From Mycolicibacterium sp. YH-1 (GTDB lineage Bacteria > Actinomycetota > Actinomycetes > Mycobacteriales > Mycobacteriaceae): 64,000 bases of DNA. Both the position numbers and the translations under genes were made by a program. Below are positions 1-8,894 of this stretch, piece by piece. Below the pieces are notes generated by a model. It searched no databases, was not told the DNA's origin, and worked only from the letters and a program-made list of their open reading frames with translations. The first letter of the stretch is position 1; the number at the start of each line of letters is the position of its first letter. The stretch covers positions 1,550,001-1,614,000 of the forward strand of contig NZ_CP092915.1 in NCBI RefSeq assembly GCF_022557175.1, given 5' to 3'.

Positions 1-497
1 GCACGGCCGAATTCCGCTAGGGGGCAGGTCATTAGCTCAGTCGTTCGGACGGCCGTCCATCCGAGCCTCAAATCAACTGGTCGGTCGGTAGCCTAGCCAC
101 TCCGATGAGATGTGGTGGCGAAATCTGCTTCGCCGACGTAGGCGGCTTGCCGTGCCGGTGCAGGAAGGCTCGATGTCGTCCTCGACAATTAGGTTGCCCT
201 GAGTGCATGATCCTGGCCACGGCCGCTCGAGTGGGACCCGGGCACCTGGTGATTCACGTCCATCGCGACGGGGCCCACGCGCTCACTAGCCGCTTGTGCA
301 GAAGTGCTCATGGTTCCTCGACTGCCCTTGGTATGTTCGGTTCACGTTCCTCGACGACCGAAAGAACACCGCCCAGTGGCAGCCGTAGACGCTCGTGGCA
401 TCGCCGGCCAAGCTCTGCAGGATTTCCGAGCGCACACCGCAGTTAGCGGCGGGCGTGAGATCTCCAGCAGCTTATTGTCAGGATCTGACCCGCACCC
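1..497. other. Stretch without a convincing gene
   Basis: Short open frames occur here, but none has a believable ribosome-binding site, a recognisable family or mycobacterial-looking protein composition. No tRNA, repeat array or insertion-sequence end was seen. The stretch probably holds the promoter for the sugar gene block that starts at 498 and perhaps the tail of an intergenic region continuing to the left. No specific promoter could be supported. Confidence 0.5.
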
Positions 498-1361
498 ATG
501 ATTCGTAGGTACTGCATAAGTCATGAGAAGCCACTGCTGCCCGAGAGTTGGTATGACGACTGCATCGCGCTTGGGGATTTTCAACCGGACTCTGCATTCC
601 ATGTGAGTCAACTCGATCGGTTTTGGCACGAGGCCAGACCGGTTGCATATGGCGCCGCAGGAACGCACGTCTTGCCCATCGCTATCGAGAAATTCTCCGG
701 CGATGCTGACCTTATTGAAGTTTCCTCACACCGGAAGAGAACCCTTCCCTCCCCGGAGGGCAGGGAGGCCAAGAACTTTCCCACCATGAGGGAGTTGAGC
801 CTGGAGAACTTCGCGCGGGAATCCGAGCTCTCGGTGTACGAGCCCAGGCCTGGCCATGAGTTTCTGATTCCGCAGCCTCTTCATCTCAAGAAATCGGTAG
901 TCGGGCACTACGCAGCGATTCATCATCGCCAAGACATTCTCGATTACGCTGATCTAGCAGTGGAGTTGGGCGTGCTGGATTCGAACTCTGCGTCGGAGTT
1001 CCTGGCCGCGAAGCACTTCATTCCAGGAGGCATTGAAATCGGGATCTACCCGAAGGCCTGGTTGGTGCACACATTCTCGGGAATCGAGCTTGTCGGCAGG
1101 GAGTTCCTGAATCGATATGGCGACCGCGTGCGGAAATACAATCGCTTTCAGATTAGGGCGGTCGGTTTCCTGGGTGAGCGACTGGGGTCCTATCTCGTGA
1201 TCCGCCACCTCAAGGAGAAGTACTCGAACAGCATTCCTGCCGATGTGTTCGGATATATGACGGTCATCGTGAAGGATGACTCGAATTACTCCGCGGGATT
1301 GGCGGATCGACCGAGGAATTTGTCGAGTTGGTATCGTCCCAAACATAAGCGAGCTCAATGA
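498..1361 (+). CDS. Putative DUF4422-like glycosyltransferase, first gene of sugar block
   Basis: This 287-residue protein has no confident function. Its C-terminal half (an N-terminal HH pair, a YPKAW segment, then [13 protein letters not shown]) resembles the end of DUF4422 proteins, which are found in polysaccharide loci and thought to be glycosyltransferases. That assignment is from memory of the family pattern and is tentative. The ATG has an AGGA about 14 bases upstream, so the start is only moderately supported. The stop overlaps the start of the cytidylyltransferase gene by four bases (ATGA), which implies a shared operon. Local GC is low: the sample at 541-600 has 33 G/C in 60, compared with 44 in 60 at 25021-25080. 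Confidence 0.6.
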   Translation: MIRRYCISHEKPLLPESWYDDCIALGDFQPDSAFHVSQLDRFWHEARPVAYGAAGTHVLPIAIEKFSGDADLIEVSSHRKRTLPSPEGREAKNFPTMRELSLENFARESELSVYEPRPGHEFLIPQPLHLKKSVVGHYAAIHHRQDILDYADLAVELGVLDSNSASEFLAAKHFIPGGIEIGIYPKAWLVHTFSGIELVGREFLNRYGDRVRKYNRFQIRAVGFLGERLGSYLVIRHLKEKYSNSIPADVFGYMTVIVKDDSNYSAGLADRPRNLSSWYRPKHKRAQ

Positions 1362-2131
1362 AAGCCGTATTGCTGGCCGGTGGCTTGGGTACTCGCCTCA
1401 GTGAGGAAACCGCCGTCCGCCCCAAGCCGATGGTGGAGATCGGCGGGCGGCCGATTCTATGGCATATCATGAAGCTCTACTCCCACCACGGTATTGACGA
1501 TTTTGTCGTCTGCTGTGGCTATAAGGGCTATGCCATCAAGGAATACTTCGCCAACTACTTCCTGCACATGTCGGACGTGACCTTCGATATGTCCCTCAAC
1601 AGGATGGAAGTGCACGAGCACCACGCCGAACCGTGGCGGGTGACCCTGGTGGACACCGGTGACGACACCCTGACTGGCGGGCGCCTCAAGCGCGTGGCGA
1701 ATTACATCCAAGACGACGAGGCCTTCTGCTTGACCTACGGTGATGGGCTCAGCGACGTGAACATCGGTGCAAGCATCGAATTCCACCGTCAGCACGGCCG
1801 GCACGCCACAGTTACAGCGGTGCGTCCGCCGGGTCGCTACGGCGCCATCGAGCGCACGGGTGACCAGGTAACGCAATTCATCGAGAAGCCACGTGGCGAC
1901 GGCGGCCTCATCAACGGCGGATTCTTCGTCCTGTCGCCCGCGGTACTCGACTACATCGAAGGAGACGAGACCCCTTGGGAGGGCTCGCCCTTGGCGCGTC
2001 TCGCTGCCGATGGCCAAATGATGACGTTCGAGCACTCCGGCTTCTGGCAACCGATGGACACGCTTCGAGACAAGAACCTGCTCGAAGAACAATGGAGTAG
2101 CGGCAAAGCGCCATGGAAATGCTGGCGGTGA
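1358..2131 (+). CDS. rfbF: Glucose-1-phosphate cytidylyltransferase
   Basis: This enzyme joins CTP and glucose 1-phosphate to give CDP-glucose, the first step of CDP-linked 6-deoxysugar synthesis in the cytoplasm. The 257 residues match the usual length of the family. The nucleotidyltransferase signature GGLGTRL is at residues 8-14 and [10 protein letters not shown] at 21-30. GRYGAIE, INGGFFV and the terminal [11 protein letters not shown] are typical of RfbF rather than of dTDP-glucose pyrophosphorylase RmlA. The ATG overlaps the previous stop by four bases, and the dehydratase gene begins inside its 3' end, so translation is likely coupled. Its product should feed directly into the next enzyme. 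Confidence 0.92.
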   Translation: MKAVLLAGGLGTRLSEETAVRPKPMVEIGGRPILWHIMKLYSHHGIDDFVVCCGYKGYAIKEYFANYFLHMSDVTFDMSLNRMEVHEHHAEPWRVTLVDTGDDTLTGGRLKRVANYIQDDEAFCLTYGDGLSDVNIGASIEFHRQHGRHATVTAVRPPGRYGAIERTGDQVTQFIEKPRGDGGLINGGFFVLSPAVLDYIEGDETPWEGSPLARLAADGQMMTFEHSGFWQPMDTLRDKNLLEEQWSSGKAPWKCWR

Positions 2132-3204
2132 ACGCCTTTGGAAGTGCCTATCGCGGGCGTCGTGTCCTGGTCACTGGCCACACCGGCTTCAAGGGCAGTT
2201 GGCTGTGTCTGTGGCTCCAGGCGCTTGGCGCGCAGATCTCCGGGCTCGCACTGGACCCACCGTCCGAACCCAGCCATTGGGGCTCGTTGAAGCTGGCCAT
2301 CAACGATCATCGCATCGACATTCGCGATGAGGCGGCCGTCCGTGGGATCTTCGCCGCGGAGCGACCGGAGATTGTCTTCCACTTGGCCGCCCAGCCGTTG
2401 GTTCGTCGGTCCTACCGAGAGCCAGTTACCACGTGGGCCACCAACGTGATGGGCACCGTGCATCTACTAGAGGCCGTCCGTCACACACCAGAGGTACGTG
2501 GCGTCGTAGTTGTCACGAGTGACAAGTGCTACGAGAACCGCGAATGGCCCTGGGCCTACCGAGAACGAGACCGGCTGGGGGGCCACGACCCCTACAGCGC
2601 GTCGAAGGCCGGCGCCGAGTTGGTGGCCGCCAGTTACCGAAGTGCGTTGCTGCAACACCGCTCCGCTCCGCTGCTCGCAACCGCCCGGGGCGGCAACGTG
2701 ATCGGCGGTGGCGACTGGTCTGAGGACCGACTGATTCCCGACCTGGTGCGCTCAGTTATCGCGCGCGAGCCACTGGTGATCCGCTCGCCGCGCGCCACAC
2801 GACCCTGGCAACACGTGCTGGATTGCCTCAGTGGGTACTTGCTCCTAGGCCAGCGGCTGCTGGCCGGCGACACCGCCAGTGCCGATGCCTGGAACTTCGG
2901 CCCCGAAGGCGAGAACCTGACGGTCGAGCAGGTGCTCGCAGACCTTGCTCACACATGGCCACGGCTGCAGTGGCGAGTGGCATCCGATCCGCAGCCGCAC
3001 GAGGCGGCGCTACTGCAACTCGACAGCGCCAAGGCGAAGACACATCTCGGTTGGCGTCCCGTCTGGAACTCTGAGACGGCAATCCACCACACCGCCAACT
3101 GGTATCGCCGATTTCTGGAAGCCGGTGACGTGTCGAGCGCCGACGAACTGGCCGCCTACGTCGCCGATGCAGCCGACTCGGGCATGGGTTGGGCGAACCC
3201 GTGA
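2128..3204 (+). CDS. rfbG: CDP-glucose 4,6-dehydratase
   Basis: This short-chain dehydrogenase/reductase-type enzyme converts CDP-glucose to CDP-4-keto-6-deoxyglucose with bound NAD. The dinucleotide-binding glycines are G17, G20 and G23 in GHTGFKG. The catalytic pair is Y156 and K160 in PYSASK, and [10 protein letters not shown] is characteristic of RfbG. In-frame ATG codons exist at 2113 and 2119. I prefer the GTG at 2128 because it makes a GTGA overlap with the rfbF stop, as at the other two junctions in this block, and leaves about 12 residues before the VLVTG strand as in homologues. The predicted length is 358 residues. The product is the branch point for CDP-linked deoxysugars. Confidence 0.9.
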   Translation: MNAFGSAYRGRRVLVTGHTGFKGSWLCLWLQALGAQISGLALDPPSEPSHWGSLKLAINDHRIDIRDEAAVRGIFAAERPEIVFHLAAQPLVRRSYREPVTTWATNVMGTVHLLEAVRHTPEVRGVVVVTSDKCYENREWPWAYRERDRLGGHDPYSASKAGAELVAASYRSALLQHRSAPLLATARGGNVIGGGDWSEDRLIPDLVRSVIAREPLVIRSPRATRPWQHVLDCLSGYLLLGQRLLAGDTASADAWNFGPEGENLTVEQVLADLAHTWPRLQWRVASDPQPHEAALLQLDSAKAKTHLGWRPVWNSETAIHHTANWYRRFLEAGDVSSADELAAYVADAADSGMGWANP

Positions 3205-3752
3205 ACATTCTCGACACCGCCGTGGCCGATCTGAAGATAGTGCAGTCCACGCCCCACCACGATGCCCGCGGAGCATTCGTCCGGCTCTTCTGCGCTCAGG
3301 AGCTCCAGCCCGTCTTGGGTGGCCGCCAGATCGCACAGGTCAACCACTCCAGAACCAGCGACGCCGGTACCGTGCGCGGCCTGCACTTCCAGCGGCCACC
3401 GCATGCGGAAATGAAGATGGTCCGCTGCGTTCGCGGCCGACTCTGGGACGTGGCGGTGGACCTGCGGTCGGGGTCACCCACGTTTCTACAGTGGCACGCC
3501 CAGGAACTGGCACAGGACGATGCGCAAATGCTGGTCATCCCAGAGGGTTTCGCCCACGGCTTCCAGGCTCTGGAGCCGGACAGTGAACTGCTGTACCTGG
3601 TTACAGAGTTCTACGACCCGTCCTCCGAGGGTGGTCTTCGGTATGACGACCCACGGCTCGGGATCGATTGGCCATTGCCGCCGCAGGCGCTGTCACCCCG
3701 TGACCTGACCCATCCGCTGCTGAGTGCTGATTTCAACGGAGTCGTGTTGTGA
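3201..3752 (+). CDS. RmlC-like sugar 3,5-epimerase
   Basis: This 183-residue cupin enzyme resembles dTDP-4-dehydrorhamnose 3,5-epimerases. TVRGLHFQ carries the family catalytic histidine, and VIPEGFAHGFQAL is the usual second barrel motif. In this operon the likely substrate is the CDP-4-keto-6-deoxyglucose made by the two preceding enzymes, not a dTDP sugar. That is inferred from context. A TTG at 3189 is possible, but the GTG at 3201 overlaps the dehydratase stop as GTGA and is preferred. No 4-ketoreductase gene is adjacent, so final reduction must be encoded elsewhere or outside the window. Confidence 0.82.
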   Translation: MNILDTAVADLKIVQSTPHHDARGAFVRLFCAQELQPVLGGRQIAQVNHSRTSDAGTVRGLHFQRPPHAEMKMVRCVRGRLWDVAVDLRSGSPTFLQWHAQELAQDDAQMLVIPEGFAHGFQALEPDSELLYLVTEFYDPSSEGGLRYDDPRLGIDWPLPPQALSPRDLTHPLLSADFNGVVL

Positions 3753-3888
3753 ATTGCCGACCCGCTGCACCAATAACCTTGCGGTTTTAGCGGATCCCCA
3801 TTTCTAGTCGGGTACGATCGCAATTCATGGTCAGCAGTCATGAGAATCGCCTTCGCGCACCGCGATCCGGCACAGCGGGGGTTATCCG

Positions 3889-4722
3889 GTGAACCGACTC
3901 AGCGCTGCGAATGTCCTTCAGGCCGGGAGTAGACGAATCGACGCGGGGATGCAGGCTTTGTTGCGTCGCGTCGCGCCGAAAGCGTACATACAGGATGGCC
4001 TGATCAGCGTGCACTCCCACACGTTCATGCAGGATCCGAGATTCATGGCGGCGTACGACCGTGGTGTCAGCGCGATCGGCGGCGTCGACACCTATCGATG
4101 GCACTGGCGCGTGCACGTCGGCCTGTGGGCCGCCTCGACTGGCTTGCGTCTCGATGGGGATTTTGTCGAGTGTGGCGTGAACAGGGGTTTTCTGAGCAGC
4201 GCCATCATGGAGTACCTCGACTGGAACTCGCTCGACAGGGATTTCTATCTGCTTGACACATTTGCAGGCTTGGACGACGGATTTGTGTCCGAACGTGAGC
4301 GCACATCCGGTGCGCTGCAAAAGAATGCAGAGAATCTGCAGAGCGGCTTCTATGTGCAGGGATCGGATTCCGTCCGGGCCAACTTCGCTCAATGGCCTCG
4401 TGCGCGCATCGTCGAGGGCGTTGTACCGGACACTCTCGGTGAGGTCGCGACGCGCCGGGTTGCGTATCTTCACATCGACATGAACTGCGCTCCACCAGAA
4501 ATAGCCGCTCTTGAACACTTCTGGGAACTACTCGTCCCGGGTGCGCCAATACTGCTCGACGACTACGCCTACATGGGCTATGAGGAACAAAAGCTCGCGA
4601 TGGATGAATTCGCGCAGACGCACGGTGTGACGATCTGTTCGCTGCCGACTGGCCAGGGCTTGATTATCAAGCCAAGCCCACCAGCAGGTCCGGAAGTCGG
4701 TATGGGAGATTCCGCTCCGTGA
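3889..4722 (+). CDS. TylF/MycF-family (macrocin) O-methyltransferase
   Basis: This 277-residue SAM-dependent methyltransferase is of the TylF family, whose members methylate deoxysugar hydroxyls on glycosides or sugar nucleotides. Visible marks are GDFVECGVNRG (SAM-binding loop), DTFAGLDD, a YLHIDMN segment with the likely metal-binding aspartate, and PILLDDYAYMGYEEQK near the C-terminus. The start is a GTG at 3889 with a G-run (3877-3881) seven bases upstream. In GPL loci, rhamnose and 6-deoxytalose residues are O-methylated by dedicated enzymes. A similar role on the sugar of this pathway is plausible but inferred. A 136-base gap separates it from the epimerase. Confidence 0.8.
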   Translation: MNRLSAANVLQAGSRRIDAGMQALLRRVAPKAYIQDGLISVHSHTFMQDPRFMAAYDRGVSAIGGVDTYRWHWRVHVGLWAASTGLRLDGDFVECGVNRGFLSSAIMEYLDWNSLDRDFYLLDTFAGLDDGFVSERERTSGALQKNAENLQSGFYVQGSDSVRANFAQWPRARIVEGVVPDTLGEVATRRVAYLHIDMNCAPPEIAALEHFWELLVPGAPILLDDYAYMGYEEQKLAMDEFAQTHGVTICSLPTGQGLIIKPSPPAGPEVGMGDSAP

Positions 4723-4753
4723 TTCAGATCAAATCAGCTTGGGAGACAAAGCC

Positions 4754-5539
4754 GTGGCCGAACGAACTCTGACCGACCATCAGCTGAGCGTGATCGAGAA
4801 CGTCGAAGCTCTCGCGAAGGATCAAGAACTCGCGCGGCTGTCCTCCGAATGGCTCGATCGAGGCGCGAGGAACCGCTACTCGTACAACTTCGAGTGGCTC
4901 GGCCGGCCGATCATTCAATACCCACAGGACATCGTCTGCCTCCAGGAGTTGATTTGGAGGGTCAAGCCAAGCGTGATCGTCGAGACGGGAATCGCGCACG
5001 GGGGTTCGTTGATCCTCAGCGCTTCCATGCTCGCGATGCTTGATATGTGTGACGCCGTCGACAACAACACGACTCTCGACCCTCGTGCACCCCGTCGGCA
5101 GGTCATTGGCGTCGATATCGATATACGGGCCCACAATCGTGCGGCGATGGAGGCTCATCCACTGTCTCACTACATAACGATGATCGAAGGGTCGAGCCTT
5201 GAGCCGACAACAATTCAACAGGTTCACGATTTGGCACGCGGTCGTGGGGCCACGCTCGTCTGCCTCGACAGCAACCACACCCATGAGCATGTTCTGGCGG
5301 AATTGTCGGCATACGCATCTCTAGTGACGCCGAATAGCTATTGCGTGGTATTCGACACCATTATCGAGGATCTGCCCGCCGATATGTTCCCCGACCGGCC
5401 GTGGGATCACGGCAACAACCCGAAGACAGCGGTCTGGGAGTTTCTGAAGTCGCATTCCGAGTTCGAGATTGATCGCGAGATCCCGCAGAGACTTCAGATA
5501 ACCGCGGCTCCTGACGGGTATCTGCGCCGCGTGCGCTAA
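4754..5539 (+). CDS. CmcI-family (cephalosporin hydroxylase-like) methyltransferase
   Basis: This 261-residue protein is of the CmcI family, a SAM-dependent methyltransferase fold often found in glycan and GPL-type loci. YNFEWLGRPIIQYPQDI, then VETGIAHGGSL (SAM loop), GVDIDIRAHNR and a DSNHTHEHV segment with the family's metal/catalytic residues are all present. A TTG at 4739 also opens the frame, but GGGAG at 4741-4745 is spaced eight bases from the GTG at 4754, which decides for that start. The name cephalosporin hydroxylase is historical. Sugar O-methylation is more likely in this context. The precise position modified cannot be read from sequence. Confidence 0.8.
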   Translation: MAERTLTDHQLSVIENVEALAKDQELARLSSEWLDRGARNRYSYNFEWLGRPIIQYPQDIVCLQELIWRVKPSVIVETGIAHGGSLILSASMLAMLDMCDAVDNNTTLDPRAPRRQVIGVDIDIRAHNRAAMEAHPLSHYITMIEGSSLEPTTIQQVHDLARGRGATLVCLDSNHTHEHVLAELSAYASLVTPNSYCVVFDTIIEDLPADMFPDRPWDHGNNPKTAVWEFLKSHSEFEIDREIPQRLQITAAPDGYLRRVR

Positions 5540-5685
5540 GCCCGTCTGAGCGGCTCGCGTCAGCCGTTCTTGCGCGCTCTCGGCCGAGACTCTGCGCCGA
5601 AGGTGCGGCCGGTCCGGTACCGTCGATTTATCCGTCCGAAAACCGTTCCGAGGTTGTAATTGACTGCCGCGTCACTGAACTGCGA

Positions 5686-6468
5686 GTGCAAAGCACACAG
5701 GGCGGTTTGGAAGTTGATCGATCTGCCGACAGGGTGCTTCCGGTGAATCTCGTTCTCAAGTTTTCCCCCGTCGCCCGGCGGCATCGCCTTCGGGGTCGAC
5801 GTAAAACGTTGAGAGTGCTGGGGCCGGAGCTTGCCGCAATGACCACTTGGTCGGCGGTGGACACCGAGCTTCACGGTGAGGCGGCCGAGGTGGTCAACCG
5901 CACTCCGAGGGTCCACGAGTTGCCGCACGACTTGCCAACCTATGAGTCTGTGGTCGACCGAACTCGGCCGATCCGGATGTTGGAGATCGGTAGCTTCTAT
6001 GGTGACTCGCTCCAGATGTGGCAGGAGCACCTTCACCCTGACTCGCGCATCGTCGGTATTGACATTGACTCAAAGCTGGTGCGAATTGCGGACTCAGGAG
6101 GCATTCACGTCCGCATGTGTGGTGAGCAGGGCGCTTCCTTCCTGCGAGAGGTGGCTGCGGAGTTCGGCCCTTTCGACGTCATCATCGACGCCGGAAGTAT
6201 CACGACATCCCGTATGGCTGATTCCTTTCGCTGCCTGTTCGAGAAAGCGCTGAGCGATGGCGGCGTTTACCTGATTGAAGACGTCTATTGCGACTATTGG
6301 ACGTTCGCCAACAATTTTTCGTTCACCGATCTCGCCACGGCATTGATCGACGCCGTGTATGGCCATTATCGGTTCGCGACCAATATCGCTACCTTCCGAG
6401 ATGGTCACCTGATTGTTGTGCGCCGCGCCTCCCTGGACCGCAGCGACGCGACCACCGGTCCTGAGTAG
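5686..6468 (+). CDS. Class I SAM-dependent methyltransferase
   Basis: This protein of up to 260 residues has a methyltransferase core: MLEIGSFYGDSLQMW for SAM binding, RIVGIDID, FDVIIDAGS and GVYLIEDVYCDYW. It resembles the MycE/OleY type of sugar O-methyltransferases, in which the usual acid motif is IDDGSH. Here it reads IDAGSI, so the expected metal-ligand aspartate and histidine are altered. Activity is therefore less certain than for its neighbours. The frame opens at GTG 5686. GTG 5740 and ATG 5839 are alternatives, and no strong ribosome-binding site separates them. It lies 146 bases after the CmcI-like gene on the same strand. Confidence 0.7.
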   Translation: MQSTQGGLEVDRSADRVLPVNLVLKFSPVARRHRLRGRRKTLRVLGPELAAMTTWSAVDTELHGEAAEVVNRTPRVHELPHDLPTYESVVDRTRPIRMLEIGSFYGDSLQMWQEHLHPDSRIVGIDIDSKLVRIADSGGIHVRMCGEQGASFLREVAAEFGPFDVIIDAGSITTSRMADSFRCLFEKALSDGGVYLIEDVYCDYWTFANNFSFTDLATALIDAVYGHYRFATNIATFRDGHLIVVRRASLDRSDATTGPE

Positions 6469-6602
6469 CGGTGCGGTGTTCACGCCCCGGCGTGGCTGGC
6501 CGGGAGTCCGGATCCCGGGTCGATTACGTGCTGGCCCAACCGAAGTCGGCCGAAACCGCGGTGACTTTTGGGCTTTCGATTGGATCACCGCGCCGATGAT
6601 CC

Positions 6603-7376
6603 ATGATGGTCTACGTGGATAGCAGAACCCGAGACATTGCGAGCATGCCCCGGGGCGGGCCGGACGCTTCCTGGTTGGACCGGCGGTTGCAGACCGACCG
6701 ACTGGAATACCTGGACCGTGATGACGTCGACGATCTGAAACGCAAGGTCATGGATTCACTCGACCGCGCCGGACGGCGACGCCGTATTGGTATCCACGAC
6801 AAGTGCGCCCGGATGGTGCTTCGGGAGGTCGCCGACGTGCCCTCGCCGAGGATCCTCGAACTCGGGGCTGGCCTTGGCGGGCTGTCGAGCAAGCTACTGG
6901 AGAGACATCCCACTGCCGCGCTGACGGTCACCGATATCGATCCCACGTTTGTGGCCGGCATGGCCGCAAGTGACCTCGGCAGTCACCCGCGCGTCACGGT
7001 GCGCGAAATGGACGCCACCGCAATCGATGCCCCGGACGGGTATTACGACCTTGCGGTGTTCGCGTTGTCATTGCACCACCTGCCGCCGGTACTCGCCGCG
7101 CAGGTGTTCGACGCGGCGACCAGGGCGGCCAAGAAGTTGTTGATCGTCGATCTCCCCAGGCCGCCGGCACCGCTGCACGTGATGCTGTTGGCGGTGGTGC
7201 TGCCGCTCACCAAGGTCTCGCCACTGCAACACGATGGCTTCATCAGCTCGCTTCGCGCCTACAGCCCGTCGGCACTGCGCGCGCTCGCCAATCATGCCGA
7301 CCCGGCCATTACCGTCGAGTTCCGGACCGGACGAGGGTTGGGCCCGACGGTGGCGGTCGCCAGCCGCGCCCGCTAA
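6603..7376 (+). CDS. Class I SAM-dependent methyltransferase
   Basis: This 257-residue protein has a Methyltransf-11/25-type fold: RILELGAGLGGLS (motif I), LTVTDIDPTFV (acidic loop) and YDLAVFALSLHHLPP (post-motif). A hydrophobic stretch near LHVMLLAVVLPLTKVSPLQ may touch a lipid or the membrane. The first two codons are both ATG and either can start. No clear ribosome-binding site is visible. It faces a convergent glycosyltransferase gene 14 bases away. The substrate is unknown. Location suggests a sugar, peptide or lipid-tail methylation in the lipopeptide pathway. Confidence 0.72.
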   Translation: MMVYVDSRTRDIASMPRGGPDASWLDRRLQTDRLEYLDRDDVDDLKRKVMDSLDRAGRRRRIGIHDKCARMVLREVADVPSPRILELGAGLGGLSSKLLERHPTAALTVTDIDPTFVAGMAASDLGSHPRVTVREMDATAIDAPDGYYDLAVFALSLHHLPPVLAAQVFDAATRAAKKLLIVDLPRPPAPLHVMLLAVVLPLTKVSPLQHDGFISSLRAYSPSALRALANHADPAITVEFRTGRGLGPTVAVASRAR

Positions 7377-7390
7377 ATCAGGACTGCAGG

Positions 7391-8671
7391 TCAGCCAACA
7401 CGACTTGAGCGGGCGAAGTTCTCCAGCAGATCGGCGGTGTTGGCAACGCTTTCGGCGGGTTTGGTCATCCGGGTGGCGACCTCGCGTGCCCGGTCGACAT
7501 ACTGCGGTTCGAGGATTCGGCGTAGGTCCGCGACCAACGATTTCTCGGTAGCGGCCGAAATGCGCCGCCCGAAGCCCACTTTCAGTTGTTTGATCCGATC
7601 TGCGTAGATCGCCTGATCGAGGGCCGTCCAGAGAATCAGCATGGGGACGCCGGCGCGCAGGCCCGCCGATGTGGTGCCCATTCCGCCGTGGTGCACGAGC
7701 GCGCGGCAGGAGGGAAACGCGGCCGCGTAGTTCATCGAGTCGACCACCTTGACGTGCTCGGAAGGGGGGATGTCGCTGAAGTCGCTCCAGCCTGCGCACA
7801 CCAACGCGCGCTCGCCCAGCTGTGCGCAGGCCGCGGTGATCGCGGCGAGCGTGTCGGCGGGAGACTTAACCGGCGTGCTGCCAAACCCGAAGAAGATCGG
7901 CGGTGTTCCCGCGGCGATCCACGAGGCGATCTCGTCATCGGAATCGGTCGGCAACTCCATAGTCAGCGCGCCGACAAAGGGTCGCTGGCCATTCCAGTTC
8001 GCCCATTCCGCTGCCAGCCCGGGGAACCACGTCTCGTCGTAGGCCTGAACCTCTAGTGATCCGCGTTCGGTGATCCGTCGCGGTGCGGAGCCCCTGGCCT
8101 TCGGCAAGCCCAGTTGACGGCGCTGCGCGTCCTCAAACCTCTTCACCCCACGCCAAGCCGTCCACTGAAACAGCGTCAGGGCGTGACGACCCAACGACGG
8201 TGGCAGGAAAGGCAGGAAGTGGCCGTTGGCCCGCACGGGTGCAACATGCAGCGTTGCCAACGGAATGCCGTAATACTCCGCGACGTTGACAGCCGGCGGT
8301 TCGAAATTTAAAAAAGTGACCAATAGGTCGGCGCCATCCGACAATGACTTCAGCGTTGCGGCGATCTCGTCCCAGTACCCGATGATGGGCTCTCCGACTT
8401 CGCGCCACGACCTGATCAGATCTGGAATCTTCCAGAAGTTCTTCGAGAACTCTCCGAAGAAGCGCGTCCAGAAATCCCGGTGCGCGTCCCACCACACCTG
8501 GGTGTCAGGGCCATAGGGGACCGCCTCAAGCCCAGCGGTCTCGGCGAAGCCGACGAGGTCGGGCGGGACGGCCACGCGCACGTCATGCCCACGTCGCAGC
8601 AACTCCAGGCCGACTGCGACGCAAGGCTCGATATCGCCACGACTTCCGTAGCTCGCCAGCACCACTTTCAT
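7391..8671 (-). CDS. GPL-type GT1 glycosyltransferase (Gtf/RtfA-like), copy 1
   Basis: This 426-residue glycosyltransferase has the GT-B fold. It opens with MKVVLASYGSRGDIEPCVAV, the N-terminus typical of mycobacterial GPL glycosyltransferases that attach 6-deoxytalose or rhamnose to the peptide. The donor-binding end has PIFFGFGSTPV and HHGGMGTTSAGLRAG. An upstream in-frame extension of 30 residues exists but lacks the family's sequence, so the ATG at 8671 is chosen. It is a paralogue of the genes at 11779 and 13117 and lies on the opposite strand, divergent from the MFS gene. The sugar and acceptor are not predictable. Confidence 0.9.
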   Translation of the reverse strand: MKVVLASYGSRGDIEPCVAVGLELLRRGHDVRVAVPPDLVGFAETAGLEAVPYGPDTQVWWDAHRDFWTRFFGEFSKNFWKIPDLIRSWREVGEPIIGYWDEIAATLKSLSDGADLLVTFLNFEPPAVNVAEYYGIPLATLHVAPVRANGHFLPFLPPSLGRHALTLFQWTAWRGVKRFEDAQRRQLGLPKARGSAPRRITERGSLEVQAYDETWFPGLAAEWANWNGQRPFVGALTMELPTDSDDEIASWIAAGTPPIFFGFGSTPVKSPADTLAAITAACAQLGERALVCAGWSDFSDIPPSEHVKVVDSMNYAAAFPSCRALVHHGGMGTTSAGLRAGVPMLILWTALDQAIYADRIKQLKVGFGRRISAATEKSLVADLRRILEPQYVDRAREVATRMTKPAESVANTADLLENFARSSRVG

Positions 8672-8762
8672 CGCGAGTCTTTCGGCATGGAATTTTCCCC
8701 GATCCGGTGGCGAACCGCGATGTAGCAACTGGTCTTTGGCGACTGGGTAATCAACAGCCAAT

Positions 8763-8776
8763 CCACAGCACTGTGG
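8763..8776. promoter_or_regulatory. Perfect inverted repeat in divergent promoter region
   Basis: CCACAG-CA-CTGTGG is a perfect 6+2+6 palindrome lying between the divergent glycosyltransferase (start 8671) and MFS transporter (start 8895) genes. Such sites are typical regulator operators. No regulator gene is present in the window, so its owner is unknown. Confidence 0.3.
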
Positions 8777-8882
8777 TGTGGGTGTGGTGCGCGATGTGAC
8801 TCTAACTGAGCTGAGCTAATTTCTCGCCAGTTTGAACGAACCGAATTTGCACGACCTCAATTTCTTGGCAACGCCCGGATGC

Positions 8883-8888
8883 TACGGT
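8883..8888 (+). promoter_or_regulatory. Candidate -10 box for a leaderless MFS transcript
   Basis: TACGGT fits the mycobacterial TANNNT -10 pattern and ends six bases before the GTG at 8895. This is the spacing expected if transcription starts at the first base of the start codon. It supports the GTG over the TTG at 8832. Confidence 0.4.
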
Positions 8889-8894
8889 CGGCCG

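Noticed and set aside
3776..3820. TTGCGG and TACGAT as a -35/-10 pair before the TylF-like gene
   Set aside because: Their spacing is about 28 bases, too long for a sigma-A-type promoter.
8832..8894. TTG start at 8832 for the MFS transporter
   Set aside because: The added 21 residues are not typical of the family, and a TANNNT box within that stretch fits a start at GTG 8895.
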